Numbered from the stretch's first letter, positions 24,301-37,829 are shown. The stretch is 64,000 nucleotides of DNA from Apostichopus japonicus (GCF_037975245.1 NC_092563.1:6079501-6143500), one strand, 5' to 3'. A program made the numbers and translations. The notes: generated by a model from the sequence alone, not told the origin.

Positions 24301-25302
24301 CTAAATAGATAAATATGGAAGATAAAGTTTGCGTCCTCGTGAAAAAAAAAACACCTTAACGAAACAAACGTTCACATATTCACTGGCTTTCGTCATTCTT
24401 TGGCATAAAAAACCTCTGTCCAATAAAACCTTGCATAAGAGGAAAGTTGACAAAATGTTTTAAGAAAATGGAAATTTATAGTGTCAAGCTCACAAATATA
24501 ATCTATTGTGATACAAGGCCACTTAAAAGTGATTTGAGACTGCTAAATAATGTAAATTGGCAACGTTAGAGTTTAACCTGGCTCGAACGATAGGATACGT
24601 AGCTATTGATTTAAAATAAATCTGGACAGAAGGTACAGCATTATCAAACAAACAAAAAAAGAAGTAAAAGGAAACAGGTAAAGTTGTTATTGCTATGGAA
24701 GTTGAGCCACTTCCGATCATATAATCCAAAATGGCGACTACGAAGGGCCTAATGTTTCTGCTACTCTTCTAGAAACTACTTTTTTTTCCGATTTCATCCG
24801 TAGTCCCACTACTAATAGTTCTAATTATTGTACAAACTTTGTCTTCCTCGGAAACACTTTAAGAAATTAATTTACATTTGTTAGAGATATCTTAGTAGCC
24901 TAACTTTAATTAGTAACACTCATCTTTTAGCCTAACCAGTATTAACAACTCTCAATACCCTTGCTCGGTCTAGGCTTACACCGATTCCAAAGCTAGTTGT
25001 TTTTTTTGAAAATCTCTCAAAAAGTTGTTTTTTTAAGTCTCTTTGTCATTGCACTTGTTGTGGGGTTGAGAGGGAGAGTATGTTTTCTCATACGCGGACT
25101 CACCCGTCAACTTTTTACCGGACTTTCTTCGGTTAACTTTACCGCTTGATAAGCCCTCTGAACTTAAATGAATGTTTATGTCTGCATTAAAGTTAACGTA
25201 ACTATTGATCACTTTATCTGTTTATTTATATGATCATCGATTATTGACATCCAATACTTTCAAACGGTGATAATTTGATTTCATTATTTTCATGATATTT
25301 AG

Positions 25303-25804
25303 CAAGGGCGTAGGAAGCGGGGGGCTGGGGGGCGACAGCCCCCACCTGAAAACATGGGGGGCGGAAGTATGCTTCCGCCCCCCCCCCCCCAGTCGTCGAG
25401 GGTAAAAACCCTTTTAAAACCCTTTTAAAAACCCTACGCTACACTGTGTACAGAACTCCGTTTGTTTTGTTCATGTACGGTAGGTCAGGCATACATACTG
25501 ACATAGTACACACACCATCGCCGCTACTCCGTAGTTCATGCATATCACGTATAGCACGTACACGCCTGGCAACTGCACGCAAGATGAGTAAAGTAAATCA
25601 GGGAATATGAGAACATTTTATTACAAATTCAGACATTTGTGGCACTAAACAGCATCTGATGGCCTCTAATTGTTCAAAAAATTTTGCAAAGGGGAGGAGG
25701 TGCCCCCCTCCCCTTTGGAAATTTTAAGACCCCTCCCCCAGGACGGCGATCACAATCCATCATGCATCAGCCCCCCATGACAAAAATACCTTCCTACGCC
25801 AGTG
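25303..25804. mobile_element. hAT-type MITE, 502 bp, same family as 5233-5599
   Basis: The same ends (CAAGGGCGTAGGAA and TTCCTACGCCAGTG) are flanked by perfect 8-bp repeats ATATTTAG (25295-25302 and 25805-25812). The G/C-rich subterminal blocks match the copy at 5.2 kb; the interior is longer. No coding capacity. Confidence 0.88.
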
Positions 25805-26343
25805 ATATTTAGATATCTTCTAATTTTTAAACCGTTTTATTCGTGAACCGATTGAAGTTCATTGAAGTAAAAGTAGAGTCTTCTGTAGGTCTTCCTATCA
25901 AATTTATACATATACAGGTGATATTATAAACCAATTTTGTTATATAATATGGAAAATTGTAAACCTTGTTAGTCATAATGGTAATGTTTCCGTATAAACG
26001 TTCCACGGACCATTACAAACTAGTTAATAACATTGTGTATTTGTGAAACGTTCTATCGGGTGAATGTGATTACAAAATAAAACCAAGTTTCCAAAACTAT
26101 TACAACACAATGGTATAGATATCTAATTCCTATCGAACGTACATCATTAATTTCCTAAGCGTTTGAATTCATATGACCATCAGAAAGAGGTTAAAACCAC
26201 GGCAGTGCTACGCAACACGTTGCTCGAACTAATCAGTTAACCAGTTTTTGCTTTAGAAATTCATTACAAATATGTTCAGTTAAAAAATATCCAGATATAT
26301 ACAGTTAAGTATTATGATATCTAAAGTGTGAACATGTGATCAA

Positions 26344-26392
26344 GAAAAAGAAAGGGGAAGAAAAAGAAGAAGAAAAAGAAGAAGAAGAAGAA
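26344..26392 (+). repeat. (GAA)n microsatellite
   Basis: AAGAAGAAGAAAAAGAAG tract; a similar tract lies at 23797-23830. Confidence 0.9.
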
Positions 26393-28067
26393 TTATTATG
26401 TAACGATATTGTGATCTTCAAGTTATAATACTTAATAAAACCATTTGGTGACTCTTTGAAGTTCGACATATATGACGACAATTAAAAAGGGCGATAAGTA
26501 TTTTGTCTTTTACAAATTTTACAATGAAATTGTAGGATATATATCTCCAATCGACCCTTTTCAGAGGAGTAACTTTATCACAGGAAATTCCAGATTTTGA
26601 AATAAGTACTACACGAAGCTGAAAGAGTCTGTGCTGATAAATCACATGTCAAACGCGTTTTTGTCCCCTCTTGTTTTTTTGAACAGTTTTACATCATACG
26701 TGTTCATTTTCTCGCTAAAGCACATACTTAAATAAACCTCACTAATCAATAACCTACTGATTAAGAATTATTGAAAACCAAAACAAGTTTACAACTAATA
26801 TATGACCTTTATGATACATGTTGCTATATAAAGCCTTCCAATTTCTCCTTCACACTAACATTTCAACAAAATCATTCTAAATGCCTTTTCTCTCTTTTAT
26901 TTTTCTTTTTTTTTCATTCAAAAATAGAATTCTTAATACTGCAGGGTGTTGAATTACAAAGGCAAGAATAATTCGTAGCTTTGAAAACATGACACACACA
27001 CACACACGCACACATTTTGCTCTTTCCTGTGCAAGAAATAATGAGTTTTTCCAATCTTTTCATCAATCAAGTATAAAAACAACTGTGTATACCTTATGAC
27101 TATTAAACGCGTCGAAACACTCTTTTTTGTTATAAAGAAAAAGGTATCGTCTAAAATAACTATGGAAGGATTAAAAGAAAAATATATTTTGTCTGCATAT
27201 CTCAGATTTTGGGGCAGCGCTAATTTTGTTTTATTACTTTAAAAAAAAAAAAAACAGATGAAACTAACCCCTTTTTGACATTCCGGTACAATTATATAGA
27301 CCAACCTATTCTTTCTTTAACTTCTTAGAAAGAGTTTCAAACATGATACTAGGTTTGATAACAGTTTACATATTAATTAAAACTGTGCATTTTCTGCAAC
27401 CAAGGAATGATATTTAATTTCACTCGAGCTTCACGAATCTTTGTTATACGGGCAGAAAATAAACTGATATTTCAGTCAAAAGAAAAATTAATTCTGGCAA
27501 GAAAAGTGAGAAACCCATCTAATTACCGGCAAGGTTCTGCACTTTTGTAGGGCAGCGAATACTGCGCAAGTATTGGCTGCTTCAAGTTCTGACCGTCACA
27601 AATTACACCTTTCAGTTGAAATACTAAGAGTATTTTCGATATGACGAAATTTGGAATCAAACCCCTGAACGCTGTTTTAAGACAGCTAAGACAAATACCA
27701 AGGTTAAATTTTATTTTTGAAAACGCTAAATGAACGAGTTATACCTCTTACTTAATATGAGGATGCTGCATGTGCAACACATGAGTCTGTTTAAAACTCT
27801 TAGAGAGCAAACAAGGAACGTAAACAATATAAAACATTAACATATAGTTCCAGAAAAGATAAAGACATGAACATATAGGTCCAAGCAAGCAAACAAACAA
27901 ACAAACAAAACGGAGGAACAAAACAAACATTCGGATGAAAGAATGTACAAACGAAATTGAACATGTATACAAACAATGTTAAAGACGAATCGGCAAGAAG
28001 TAACAAGCGAACTGTTATTTACAATGATTTAAATCGAAGTAGAATAAAAGGTTACTTTGTATTTCAG

Positions 28068-28220
28068 CTTAATTGCGGTTCTTTACACAGTCCTCCTCCA
28101 CACATTGTTTACTGTTTAAAAGTGTATGATATTATTGGCAGGGAGACCAAGTTGGGTGAGGGGGATATAAACATACACTTCTATACACCTCGCGTGTATA
28201 GGTCACTGCCATATTCATAA
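28068..28220 (+). CDS. Candidate terminal coding exon, 50 codons
   Basis: Acceptor TTTGTATTTCAG is followed in phase 0 by 50 codons and TAA. The frame begins LNCGSLHSPPPHIVYCLKV and continues through GRETKLGEGDINIHF to end RVYRSLPYS. Composition is protein-like and more GC-rich than the flanks. No family was recognised and no upstream exon is assigned. Confidence 0.28.
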   Translation, partial: LNCGSLHSPPPHIVYCLKVYDIIGRETKLGEGDINIHFYTPRVYRSLPYS

Positions 28221-29281
28221 TTGTGCTTTACACGTAGAGTATAAAGATGGACGTGTGGTCATCTATAGAAGACCGCTTTGCATAAATTATGTCCATCCAA
28301 AATGAAACATAATTAATTCTGCATCGGTCTCTAACATTCCAAACCTTTTAGTCTACTTGTCAATATTTTAAGCCTGAGAATGATGGGGTGAGGTATAACA
28401 AACAGAAAATTATGAAGCGAAATTGTTATGATGATTTGGCAACTTAATAATTGTACTACTACTACTAGTATAGAAACAGGGATAAGTAAATTCTTAATTG
28501 ATATACTTTTAACACCTGTGTTCGTTTGCATGACGTAATATGATTGTTCACGTTAGTTATGTTATAACAGTGGTATAGAAGAGGCCTTATAGTGGCAGTT
28601 CACATGATTCCCCTGGTTAATTCAAAACTATTTAGTAAAACCTTGAAAAACGTGGACAAGGATAGAAAAACCCTGCAGATTGTCCCGTGGATTGAGAAAT
28701 TAAGTGTTTGTGAAACCAAAACTCAATAATAACAAAATAAATGTAAGGAAATTCTTCGAGTTTTAATGTAAAGCGTATACTGTTAATATTGGATGAGAGC
28801 TGTAATTAAGAAGAAGAAGAAAAAATACATCTTGCGTTCGGATATGGGACTTGTAATTTTACCACAAGCAAATACTATTTCGGTATAATGATAGAATTAA
28901 TAGAATTGTCTATGGCGATAAAAGAATAAGTTAGAAGGAAAGAACAACTTTTCTTCTCCATTTTCCGACTCATTTTTGAACGATACTTCTTCCTTCTCAT
29001 GAAAAGACAAAGGAAACCTCACACACTCCATAGCACCTTGTACTGGTACGACCAACAACAACCAAAAAAAAAAAACCCTCACACACTCTTAGTAGGAGAA
29101 ATTTAGAGAATAAAAAATGCCTTAACACAGAGAGTGAGAGAGAAAAAAAATGTTTTAACCGGCAAAGTTAATATTCAAATTAATTCTTACATAACCGGAA
29201 TGGAAAATTCTTGAGATGTAGTTTTGTTGACTTTGGTTTTTGTTTTGTTTTGCGTATCCTTTTCATTCAAAAGAAATGACG

Positions 29282-32091
29282 TCACGGTGACGTGGACGGT
29301 CCGGGATTTTCCCTTTGTGACTGTGACGACGAGGCGGCGCTCTGTTGAATGTCAACGGTGCCTTCTGCTGGCTTTTTGCCCTTTCCTTTGTCTGTGGCTT
29401 TCTTACCTGTGACGGTAGTGGTCGACGAGCCCGTAGTTTCTTCTCCGCTGCCTTCATCTTCGTCCGTATCCGGCGTGTCGTTACTCGTATCCCCGGAGTT
29501 CCCACTGCTACTAGAGGGCGCCATCTTGTTGGCGGGGAGCCAATAATGGACGGAACTATCAATCAAGTGCTTAAAGCGACGCATTACTCGGTTACCAATA
29601 GATTCATATGGTTCGGCCATTATCTGATGAGGAAAAAAATAAAGCAAAAACAATATAACGAGGAGAGAATCAAACTAACACAGTCATGTCCAAAATGAAA
29701 ACACGTTGATATAGTCATTTTGACTCTCGCATATGTAAGCATGTACCATATAACATCACTGCAGATGAAGAAAACGCAAGAAAACTATCCACAAAGTGGT
29801 TAGTTATATGTGTTGTTATAGATTTAACTAATAGCTAGCTAAGCTAGCTAACTACGCAACGCTCAGTGGGTTTTAAAAGTTAAAGCTTCAAAAATTAAGT
29901 TAAGAAAACAATCATATTTTTTTATGGCGTATTTTGCGTCTCTCTTTTGGATTTGAAAGAACATGTTTTTCCATGAATTTTTTTTTGCGGGATGCATATA
30001 CAGCAATATTATGACGGCTTTAACATTGTGCGATGTCATTATTTTAACCTCTTTCATTTATTTTTGAAAAATGTCACCGTTAGACAATATCTTCATTCAA
30101 AACATCTCGAATCCGTGAGATCAATGAAAGGTTAAACATGAATAATTTACCCAAAAAATTCTTCTTTCTTGTCTTACCATATTTTGTATCATTTTTGGTA
30201 TATTTATATTGAACCGTTATTAATTAACGAAAATCATCATTCCAGTAAATTGTTTAGCATCCTTTCAGAATATTAATCACATGCATGTAACGTATGCCGG
30301 AGATTCTTTATATAGCACTTTCTTAATATACGCGTAACCAGACTTGAAACATAGGATTTTTCTATGTGGTAGTGTGTGTTTATGAAGACGTGGACATTTT
30401 TTACACCGCGCTTGGGAAGGAGTCCATTTGTGCTCAATTCAGGGTGCCTAAATGCCAAATAGTGCTACTTTTGCACAAAACACAAAATTGCTAAATTGGT
30501 AATATTTGTGTCGCAGTCACTGTTAACGTCCCCGCAGGACGAGAGACTTTTCTCTACCCCTGCAGGAAAATAAAGACCTTTGAGGATAGAGTAAGAGGAA
30601 AGAAGACAAGCAAATCTTTTCAGACTGGAAGCGTAAACAATAGATTGACAAAAGTTAAGAAAACTAGTGTCAGCCAGAGGAGGGGGGGGGGGGGGTGGGA
30701 GGTGTGTCTGATTTCACTCGGAGGTTACCCCAGCCTGGTAATACCACCCTCCCAGGAGTACCATAGCCATTAAAAAGAGAGGGGGCAAATCCCTTCCCGA
30801 TGGCTGGGTTGTTTCCCGGAAGTAAACTTGACTTCTGGGAGTTTGACTCACAAGATAACTTGGTACCGTAGCCTCCATTTTCGTCTTCGCTGAATTTCCA
30901 ACCAATGATCGACAGAAGACCTTAAAGATAATTACCTCAATTTCTACCTTTTCGGATCCGATCACGAGCATTGCCTTGTACAACTGTTTCTCTACTGTAC
31001 TGTGCACTCCTCTGCTCTGTATGGTACCTATCAATTCTAGGTCAAGCTTATTCAAAAGTTCCTGTCTAGCCGTCACGACGTCACTTCCGGAATCAACCAT
31101 GAACTCTAGCGAATAAAGATAAATAAATATGTGGGTTATCAAAGCCTTTGCTATATATGTATAGAAATGATAAAGATGCTCATCTCCGAACAATACTATT
31201 AACAACAAGTGAAAAAGGTGGGGGAGGGGGAGGGGAGGGGGTGGGGGAGGGGACGAAGACGAAACCTCCGATAGTTAATATATACGATGTGAAAATTGAT
31301 ACAATCTATTTGAAAATGGCTTAATGCGCGGCCATAACAAGGTATACGAAAGCATGACAGAAACGCATATTTGTTTTATCGCTTCTTTATATAACATTAA
31401 CTAGAGAAATATTTATGGATAACTAGTATCCACAACAACACAGCTGTTTAAAAGAGGCCGTATACCTGCAGCAAGAAACCTCAAGTGCTCCTTTTCAAAA
31501 ATTAGAAGTGACAATTGTTTGTTAACGAAAAGTATCCCCTTTTCTATACTTTATAATGAAAAGGTGTCCTTTTGTTATTTGCAAAGCGACCTTTTGGTAA
31601 GAAGTCAAGACGTTAGGTTAAGTGTGATTGTATATATAGTGCTGTTTTCCAGAAAAGAAATACATTCAAATACTGGAAGGTTTGGAACAGAATAGATAGA
31701 GGGGGCAAATTTCTTCTTCAAATCAAGTTAAAGTCACATGTCCCACTGCTCTTCGAAGTCCCCCCCCCCTCTACCCTCTCCCTCTCCGGACTGAGTCCAG
31801 TAGCGATGCCTCTGAGCTAAACTTATGTCCGTTTTATTTTAGCCTACGAATAATCACCAATGATAATTGTAATCACGTGATCACAGTCCTCTTTCTTTTC
31901 TGTTTTCGTTGGTAAATGTTTACCTTCGTTAAACTGTTCTCCACCAGGCTTCAGCGAACGCAGTGTTGCTCTCACACACAAGAAATCATATTTAGCGCCA
32001 TCTATTTCTTTTGGCTTTCCCCAGTATCCGATGGCTTCTGGAATGGTAGATTCTGCATCATCAAGTTTCTGCTTTTTGCGCAGTTTTGGCA
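29282..32091 (-). CDS. Retropepsin-like single-domain aspartic protease gene, last three exons (5' exons not found)
   Basis: Three exons on the minus strand: 31924-32091, 30936-31105 and 29282-29623. The first junction splits one codon (G|AG, Glu); the second joins between codons. Acceptors are ATCGACAG, TTCGCTAG and a pyrimidine-rich tract ending CATCAG; donors are GAAG|GTAAAC and GAG|GTAATT. The spliced partial protein has 225 complete residues. Numbering from the first complete codon: a basic stretch (KLRKKQK) opens it, then a first beta region, then the active site FMVDSGSDVVTAR with catalytic Asp at residue 60, then paired strands, then ESIGNRVMRRF with Ile-Gly at 121-122. The roughly 60-residue gap between DSG and the hydrophobic-Gly motif matches retropepsins, which act as homodimers. 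Residues after about 135 form a Ser/Thr/acid-rich, probably disordered tail ending in TGA. Introns are 1312 and 818 bases. The DSG variant occurs in cellular retropepsins; substrate and orthologue were not recognised. An exonised retroelement protease is possible, but introns argue for a host gene. Confidence 0.8.
31208..31252 (+). repeat. G-rich tract, potential G-quadruplex, opposite the protease gene
   Basis: Repeated GGGGG/A and GGGGA blocks; on the gene strand this is a CCCCT tract about 100 bases upstream of the acceptor of the DSG exon. Confidence 0.7.
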
Positions 32092-32950
32092 CTGTCGATA
32101 TCAAAGAAACATGAACTGCACTAGTTGAATATGCATGAATACAATATATTTGAATATGCATGAGGTTTACATGTTACTGTCGATATCAAAGATACAGAAA
32201 AGGGATAATTAAGCATGTCATGACCTACACTAGTTGAATATGCATGAGGTTTACATGTCACTGTCGATATCAGAGATACAAAAAAAAAGCAAACTTAAGC
32301 AACACGTCATAAACTGCACTAGTTGAATATGCATGAGGCTTACATGTCACTGCCGATATCAAAGATACAGAAAAGGCAAACTTAAGCAACATGTCATAAC
32401 ACCGAGACCTCAAGTTTTTTCATCTCCCAAGACAAGTTATAATGTGGCAAGTTGCATTGCCTCAAGAAGTACGCATGATACTACGTATGATGCAGTATTT
32501 CTCGGGTTAGGGTTAATCCTAGGGGTTAACCCTAACCAAAGGGTTTCCCCGGTCCACATATATAAGACATTCATTTGGCTGTATCATGCATGATGACATT
32601 GCTCGACATATTAAACTGTGTACAAAACGGTTCGCTTGAGAATTACTGTCACGTGAGGATTGGCTGATCATAAACTCCAGTAGTTGCATATGCATGTTAA
32701 ATTATTTGAATATGCATGAGGTTTACATGTCACTGTTGATATCAAAGACACAGAAAAGGCAAACTTAAGAAACATGTCATAAACTGCACTAGTTGCATAT
32801 GCATGAATACAATATTTGAATATGCAGGAGGTTTACATGTCACTGTCGATATCAAAGATACAAAAAAGGCAAACTTAAGCAACATGTCATAAACTGCAGT
32901 AGTTGAATATGAATGAATACAATATATTTGAATATGCATGAGGTTTACAT
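32091..32950. repeat. Intronic tandem repeat carrying copies of the splice acceptor
   Basis: Six copies of a unit of about 85-110 bp begin near 32091, 32175, 32261, 32349, 32732 and 32841. Each starts ACTGTCGATATCAAAGA (or one base different) and continues through GAATATGCATGAGGTTTACA. On the gene strand this start is TCTTTGATATCGACAGT, the 3' splice site of the exon ending at 32091. An unrelated block at about 32410-32690 interrupts the array. Confidence 0.88.
32505..32537. repeat. Perfect 12-bp stem with telomere-like arms
   Basis: GGTTAGGGTTAA (32505-32516) is the exact inverse of TTAACCCTAACC (32526-32537), with a 9-base loop. It lies in the block interrupting the intronic repeat. Confidence 0.8.
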
Positions 32951-33079
32951 AAGTAGAGACTGTTAACAAAGTAATGAGCAATGCGTGGTGACTGATACAT
33001 ATCTAACAAAGAACAGACAAATATTGTCCCGAAACAATATAACGCACAACCTGGATGGATTACTGCTCCAACCAAACTT

Positions 33080-35090
33080 AAAGGATTTTTTTACGGCAAT
33101 CGGCATGATTTTCCCGACAATGCACAATATAGTTTCCCGACACCGTCGCTTTTAACCAGACCTCTTTACCCTAAGATGTATATTCCGTTTTTACATCATT
33201 TCCTTCGAAAAAATCATTTGCGGGTATAGAGGAGGGGTGGGGGAGGGGGTGCGGTGCGGTGCCTGAATGTGTAATTGTCCCTCGTGTTATTGCGCAACAG
33301 AAATTGAACATAGCCAAAAACCAGTCATAAAGATGACGCACTTAGTCGTACCATTTTCTACTCATTATTTCTCGTTCTAGGCTGCACCAGTCTACGTGTT
33401 AATGCAACAAACCTAACCCCTATCCTAACACTTTGTATGTACGTATAATTGAAATCTGCATCATACTTATAGTAATACAACATAATATTCAGAGACCATC
33501 ACTCTAAACAATATCTCACTATTATTACTGATTATATATAATACATGATAATATATGGATGAACCGCGAAAGGCCAAGTTTCTACGAAACTTGATACCAT
33601 TATAAAGACTTTAAATGAATGCGGATTGCAATAACTTTAGTGCCTTTACGGTATCTAAAGACTATGGATTACTCTAGTCGTTACATCGCATTACTTATTT
33701 ACATGCATAATCCAGATAGCTGCAAAATATTGACCAACCGGTGTATACCATTGACGTCACTGTTACGGCGGTATGACCCGGTCACGCATATATCCGACCA
33801 CGCGTATATATATATATAGATATATATGCGTCGAGAGTTAATTGGTTCGAGTGTACCAACATGGATGATTGGGTGAAATTATGTCATTTGAATGTTTATA
33901 TATATTATATTAAATCGTTAAAAGGCTCCATGAGAGATCTGCATTATAGTATAAACAAACAGGTTTTAATCGCCCGTTAAGTTTAGATTATCTTTGAGAG
34001 GCCGTTGAGTGAACCGGATAAAATCAATGCACGCAAAAGGCCATTGACTTTAGTTGAGTTGAATAAACCTTACTGGCAATGTAACGTTGACCTTTTAAAT
34101 GATTTCAAATCATTACGTATTTAATCACAGCTTAATAGGAACATCAATGTAGGTACACCGGCTCCTGGAGAGGAGAGGAATGGGTGGGGGGGGGGGGGGC
34201 TGCTTTGGCAGATTTACTCATTTATAGGCTAAAGCGATTCCCGGTTTCCATGAACCTATTGCACTTAACTAAATGATAAATATCACATTTATAAAAGAAT
34301 GAATACCACATTCATAAATTTTGGTTTGTCCTTTGGAGGAAGTCCGATAGCCTACAGTGTTAAGTTTAACATTAGTGCCAGTGGTTTCCAATATTAAACA
34401 TTTAGATACATCTTCAGAAAGAATTTTAAGCAAACGCGATCATGCTGTTATGGAATTGTAATTGTTTACCTTTTAATTATGGGTCAATATTTGTTTTCTT
34501 ATTTTAGATGCATCATTAGTAAGTTAGCTTAGACATGCGAATATAAAACCAGGAAGGAAATATGACCAAATACTTTTATCAGAAATTCTTAAAAAGGAGA
34601 AATTGCGGATAATTACTGGATGGAAAATCATGTAAGGACTCGAGCTAACATAGGCCTATACCAGTATATAGGTTAGGCCTATACAGCTGGCGGTGGTCGA
34701 AGAGTGCAAAAGCTTAACTGTAGTATGTATTAAACAACAACCAGTTAATTGTTCTAGAATAAACAGTTTTTACCAACTTAATTTCAGCCTGATTACGACG
34801 ATTTTCCACCAGGACCGTGTGTCAGTTGCACCAGTATATAGAACATCCACCTCACTGCACACGGCACGATTTGACGCAAAATAATCCACTTTTTCTTACT
34901 GATATATCACATTAAATTAACTAAAAAAATAAAACACTCAAATAAAAAACTATTTATAGAGTAAACATTCCTATACAACTACAGTGTTGTGCATTCCGGC
35001 TTTTACTTATGCAGACATACCACATGACGGTGTAACACGTTTATATCATCTTTTAAATTAGTTATATATATTCACCATCCAAATTCCTTT
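33080..35090. other. Region upstream of the protease gene, no exon found
   Basis: The missing 5' exons of the protease should lie here or further right on the minus strand. No frame ending in phase 1 at a good donor was recognised. Contains (AT)n near 33806 and a G-run at 34181-34199. Confidence 0.4.
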
Positions 35091-35349
35091 ACTTATTTAT
35101 TTATAATTTCAATTTCAAAATCCCAAATGAGCGACCTCTTCACCGGTTCTCATCATTGCAACCCACCGAACCATGACGCCTCAAAGAAAGCCACTTATCG
35201 CCGCCATTCCAAGATATACCGTATGTACTTGTCACATTAACCATTGCCTTGGTTGACGTCATCGCTTATCTATGCACAGTTCAATGCTGCATCGAGTTGT
35301 TCACGCTAACTTCAATTCATTTTTTTTTACCGATGCTAATTCTTGGATG

Positions 35350-35652
35350 AATTTTTACTCTATCTTTAACCAACGAGAGTTCGTCATCGCTGCTGCGCCT
35401 GCCTGCAATTAATATCCCGTACCTCGTCACTGTTTTTCTCTTTTCCTCTCACTCCGGTGAAGAAAGCGAAGCCTCAAGTCAGTGGTTCGTCATATTCAGA
35501 GTAACATTCAGTAGTTTTCTTGGAAATAGCGTGATAACTGCTCGTGCACACCCAGTACAGCTATCAGTGTTGTTTATGCTGAGCCTCGCCGGTATCAGAA
35601 CGAGCAATATTAAACGTATCGCTGAAGATGCGTTGGGAAGAAACGATGACTA
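35350..35652 (+). other. Open plus-strand frame of about 100 codons without an early start
   Basis: The plus strand is open from after a TGA near 35350 to TAA at about 35652. The last part reads MLSLAGIRTSNIKRIAED. GC content is above the surroundings. A short upstream block near 35172 (MTPQRKPLIAAIPRYT followed by GTATGT) looks like a mini first exon. Nothing was recognised, and frames of this length are expected several times by chance here. Confidence 0.12.
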
Positions 35653-37829
35653 ACCATTTCCACGAAATGTCACCTCGAGAGTAAATGTGACAGGTTCATG
35701 ATGAGTTCAGAGCTTTTAATGTACTCTGCGGCAGTGTAGATCGCACAACGTAGTGGTGTATATACTACTGTGTGTTTAGTTGCCAAGGCCACATACAAGG
35801 TTATATATTGGCCTATGCGGCGTTCTGTAAACGTATAACGTATATACTGCATTGACGAATGCATAGAATCACATATAGGGATTTGGTTAGGCAGTATTCA
35901 ATGGGATAAAACTCAATCGTGTTTATTCTAATCTTGAGTTACTAATTAGCGGTTTTACTAGATGAATAGAGAGTTACATCTCTCGCTCTTGAATTCAAGG
36001 TTGAGTTTTGTTTTCCAGGTAACGATGTTTCAAAGGTTATCGGTTCATTGACCGATCGTTCGCAGAACTGAGTCACATCCAGTGAGGTCCAAGATCGGCA
36101 TTATAACCTATGCTAGAAATAGTAGCCTATAAAGAAAATGGTAAAATGTTTTGAAATCAATGGAAAAGCTTCAGTTGAGTTTTCTTTTGGTTCATTTACA
36201 GGGCACACAGATTTTCACGAACTTGAAAGCGTAATCTCCGTTGACAATCTTGGCAGCCACATGTTTGTAAACAAATTCATCTGATTTATATGCTGATTCG
36301 TGTATACGTCAGGAATTCGTATAAACTATATGTGCATGATACTGGCGAAGGTATTGTGCAAAATATGTAGAAGCCCTATTCAGCGATAGGCTACGACGAA
36401 ACCAATGAAGGATACTTTTTTTCATATTCTGAAGGAAAATGGCAATAGAATGAAACCAAGGAAACATTAGTAAGAAAGTATGGAAATTGCATTCCCTATT
36501 CCATATACTTATACTATATATGTTAACAGATGTTGATGGTCCATTGTTAAAATAGGTATTGTTACAGAGTAGTTTGTGCAGGGGGTGGGGCGGGGGTAAA
36601 CCTACGGACCTTTGGCAGTTTCTTGCCATAATGCCTCCCTTTTCGTGGTGCACAGTTTTCAGAATTTCTCAATGTTCACTTTGACTTTTTTCCTAACCCC
36701 AAATGTTGCTTATTGTCACCTTTGCACTAACTGAAATTATGCTCACCATAAATTCAAATTCTCAACACGCCTTTGCTGGTGGACAACTGTACACATTTGT
36801 AAATATTTATATACTGTAAGGATTACTTGTAGTGGGTTAAAATTCATACATATGTCAGATTGATCAACCAACTTGGAATAGGCTGCAGTTGTATATATGT
36901 ACACCCATGTTCAAATGGTACCGTCAGTAAACTTGGAACTAAGACTAATTCATAACTCATTGAAAACATGCCTAAAACTAAATTGATTCGAAACATAATA
37001 TTTATTCCAATGACAAGAGACTAAAACAAGTTCACTTTTATTCGTGACATGAAAGTATAGTTCAACAAATGAACATGATATACTTGAAGACCAGACTTAC
37101 TTCAACACTTACGCTGAAAATCGGACTTCTAGCTAAAATTAAAGAAACTTTTTGTAAAGAAAATGTTTTATTAATTTTTTGTGCAAGTAGTAAAATACCC
37201 CTGTTTATTGGGCATTCGGACGGTAATTTTGGTGTATAAGCGCACCCTACTGTTCATAATGAGCTGACCAAGAACACGTTTTTCTTGCGGTCAGACATTT
37301 TGGTTTCGATAATTATTTCATGTAATATGATAAAATGGAACGTGTTGGTGGTCCTTAATTCTATAATAACTTTTTTTCTCTTGGTGGATGCTCAATTTTC
37401 TTCACGAAGTGTACAGACTTTATGAATTACATAATTTGACAAATAACATAAATATTGATGCGACGGTGAGGATTGTATTGTTTCTAAATTCGTCATATCT
37501 TCATGCAAACTCAAGATTTGCAAAAACAGAAAAGAAAGAAAAAGACATTCTGTTACACTGTATTAATATCTGTCCTAAACAGGCTCTTGACCCGTACACA
37601 ATAAATTGGTTTCCTGACGCTTAAATAGCATTTCATATATTAATGAAAATCGATGCATATGAAATGCAAACAACGCAAAATACTGTGAAAACGCACACAC
37701 AGTGAACTAATATAATCCAAATAAATGCAATGCAACAAATACTAAAGGAAATAGTACAGTACGAACGATGTAACACAGAAAAAAAGAAAATAAATGAAAA
37801 TAGGAAATAATTCAATGTTATATATTATT

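Noticed and set aside
27510-27690. Minus open frame ending at a GTAATT donor (QPILAQYSLPYKSAEPC)
   Set aside because: Reasonable frame and donor, but the acceptor is ambiguous and no family was recognised.
30273-30458. Minus frame between the last two protease exons (HPELSTNGLLPKR) as an extra exon
   Set aside because: Splice phase would break the protease frame, and direct joining of the flanking exons gives the expected fold.
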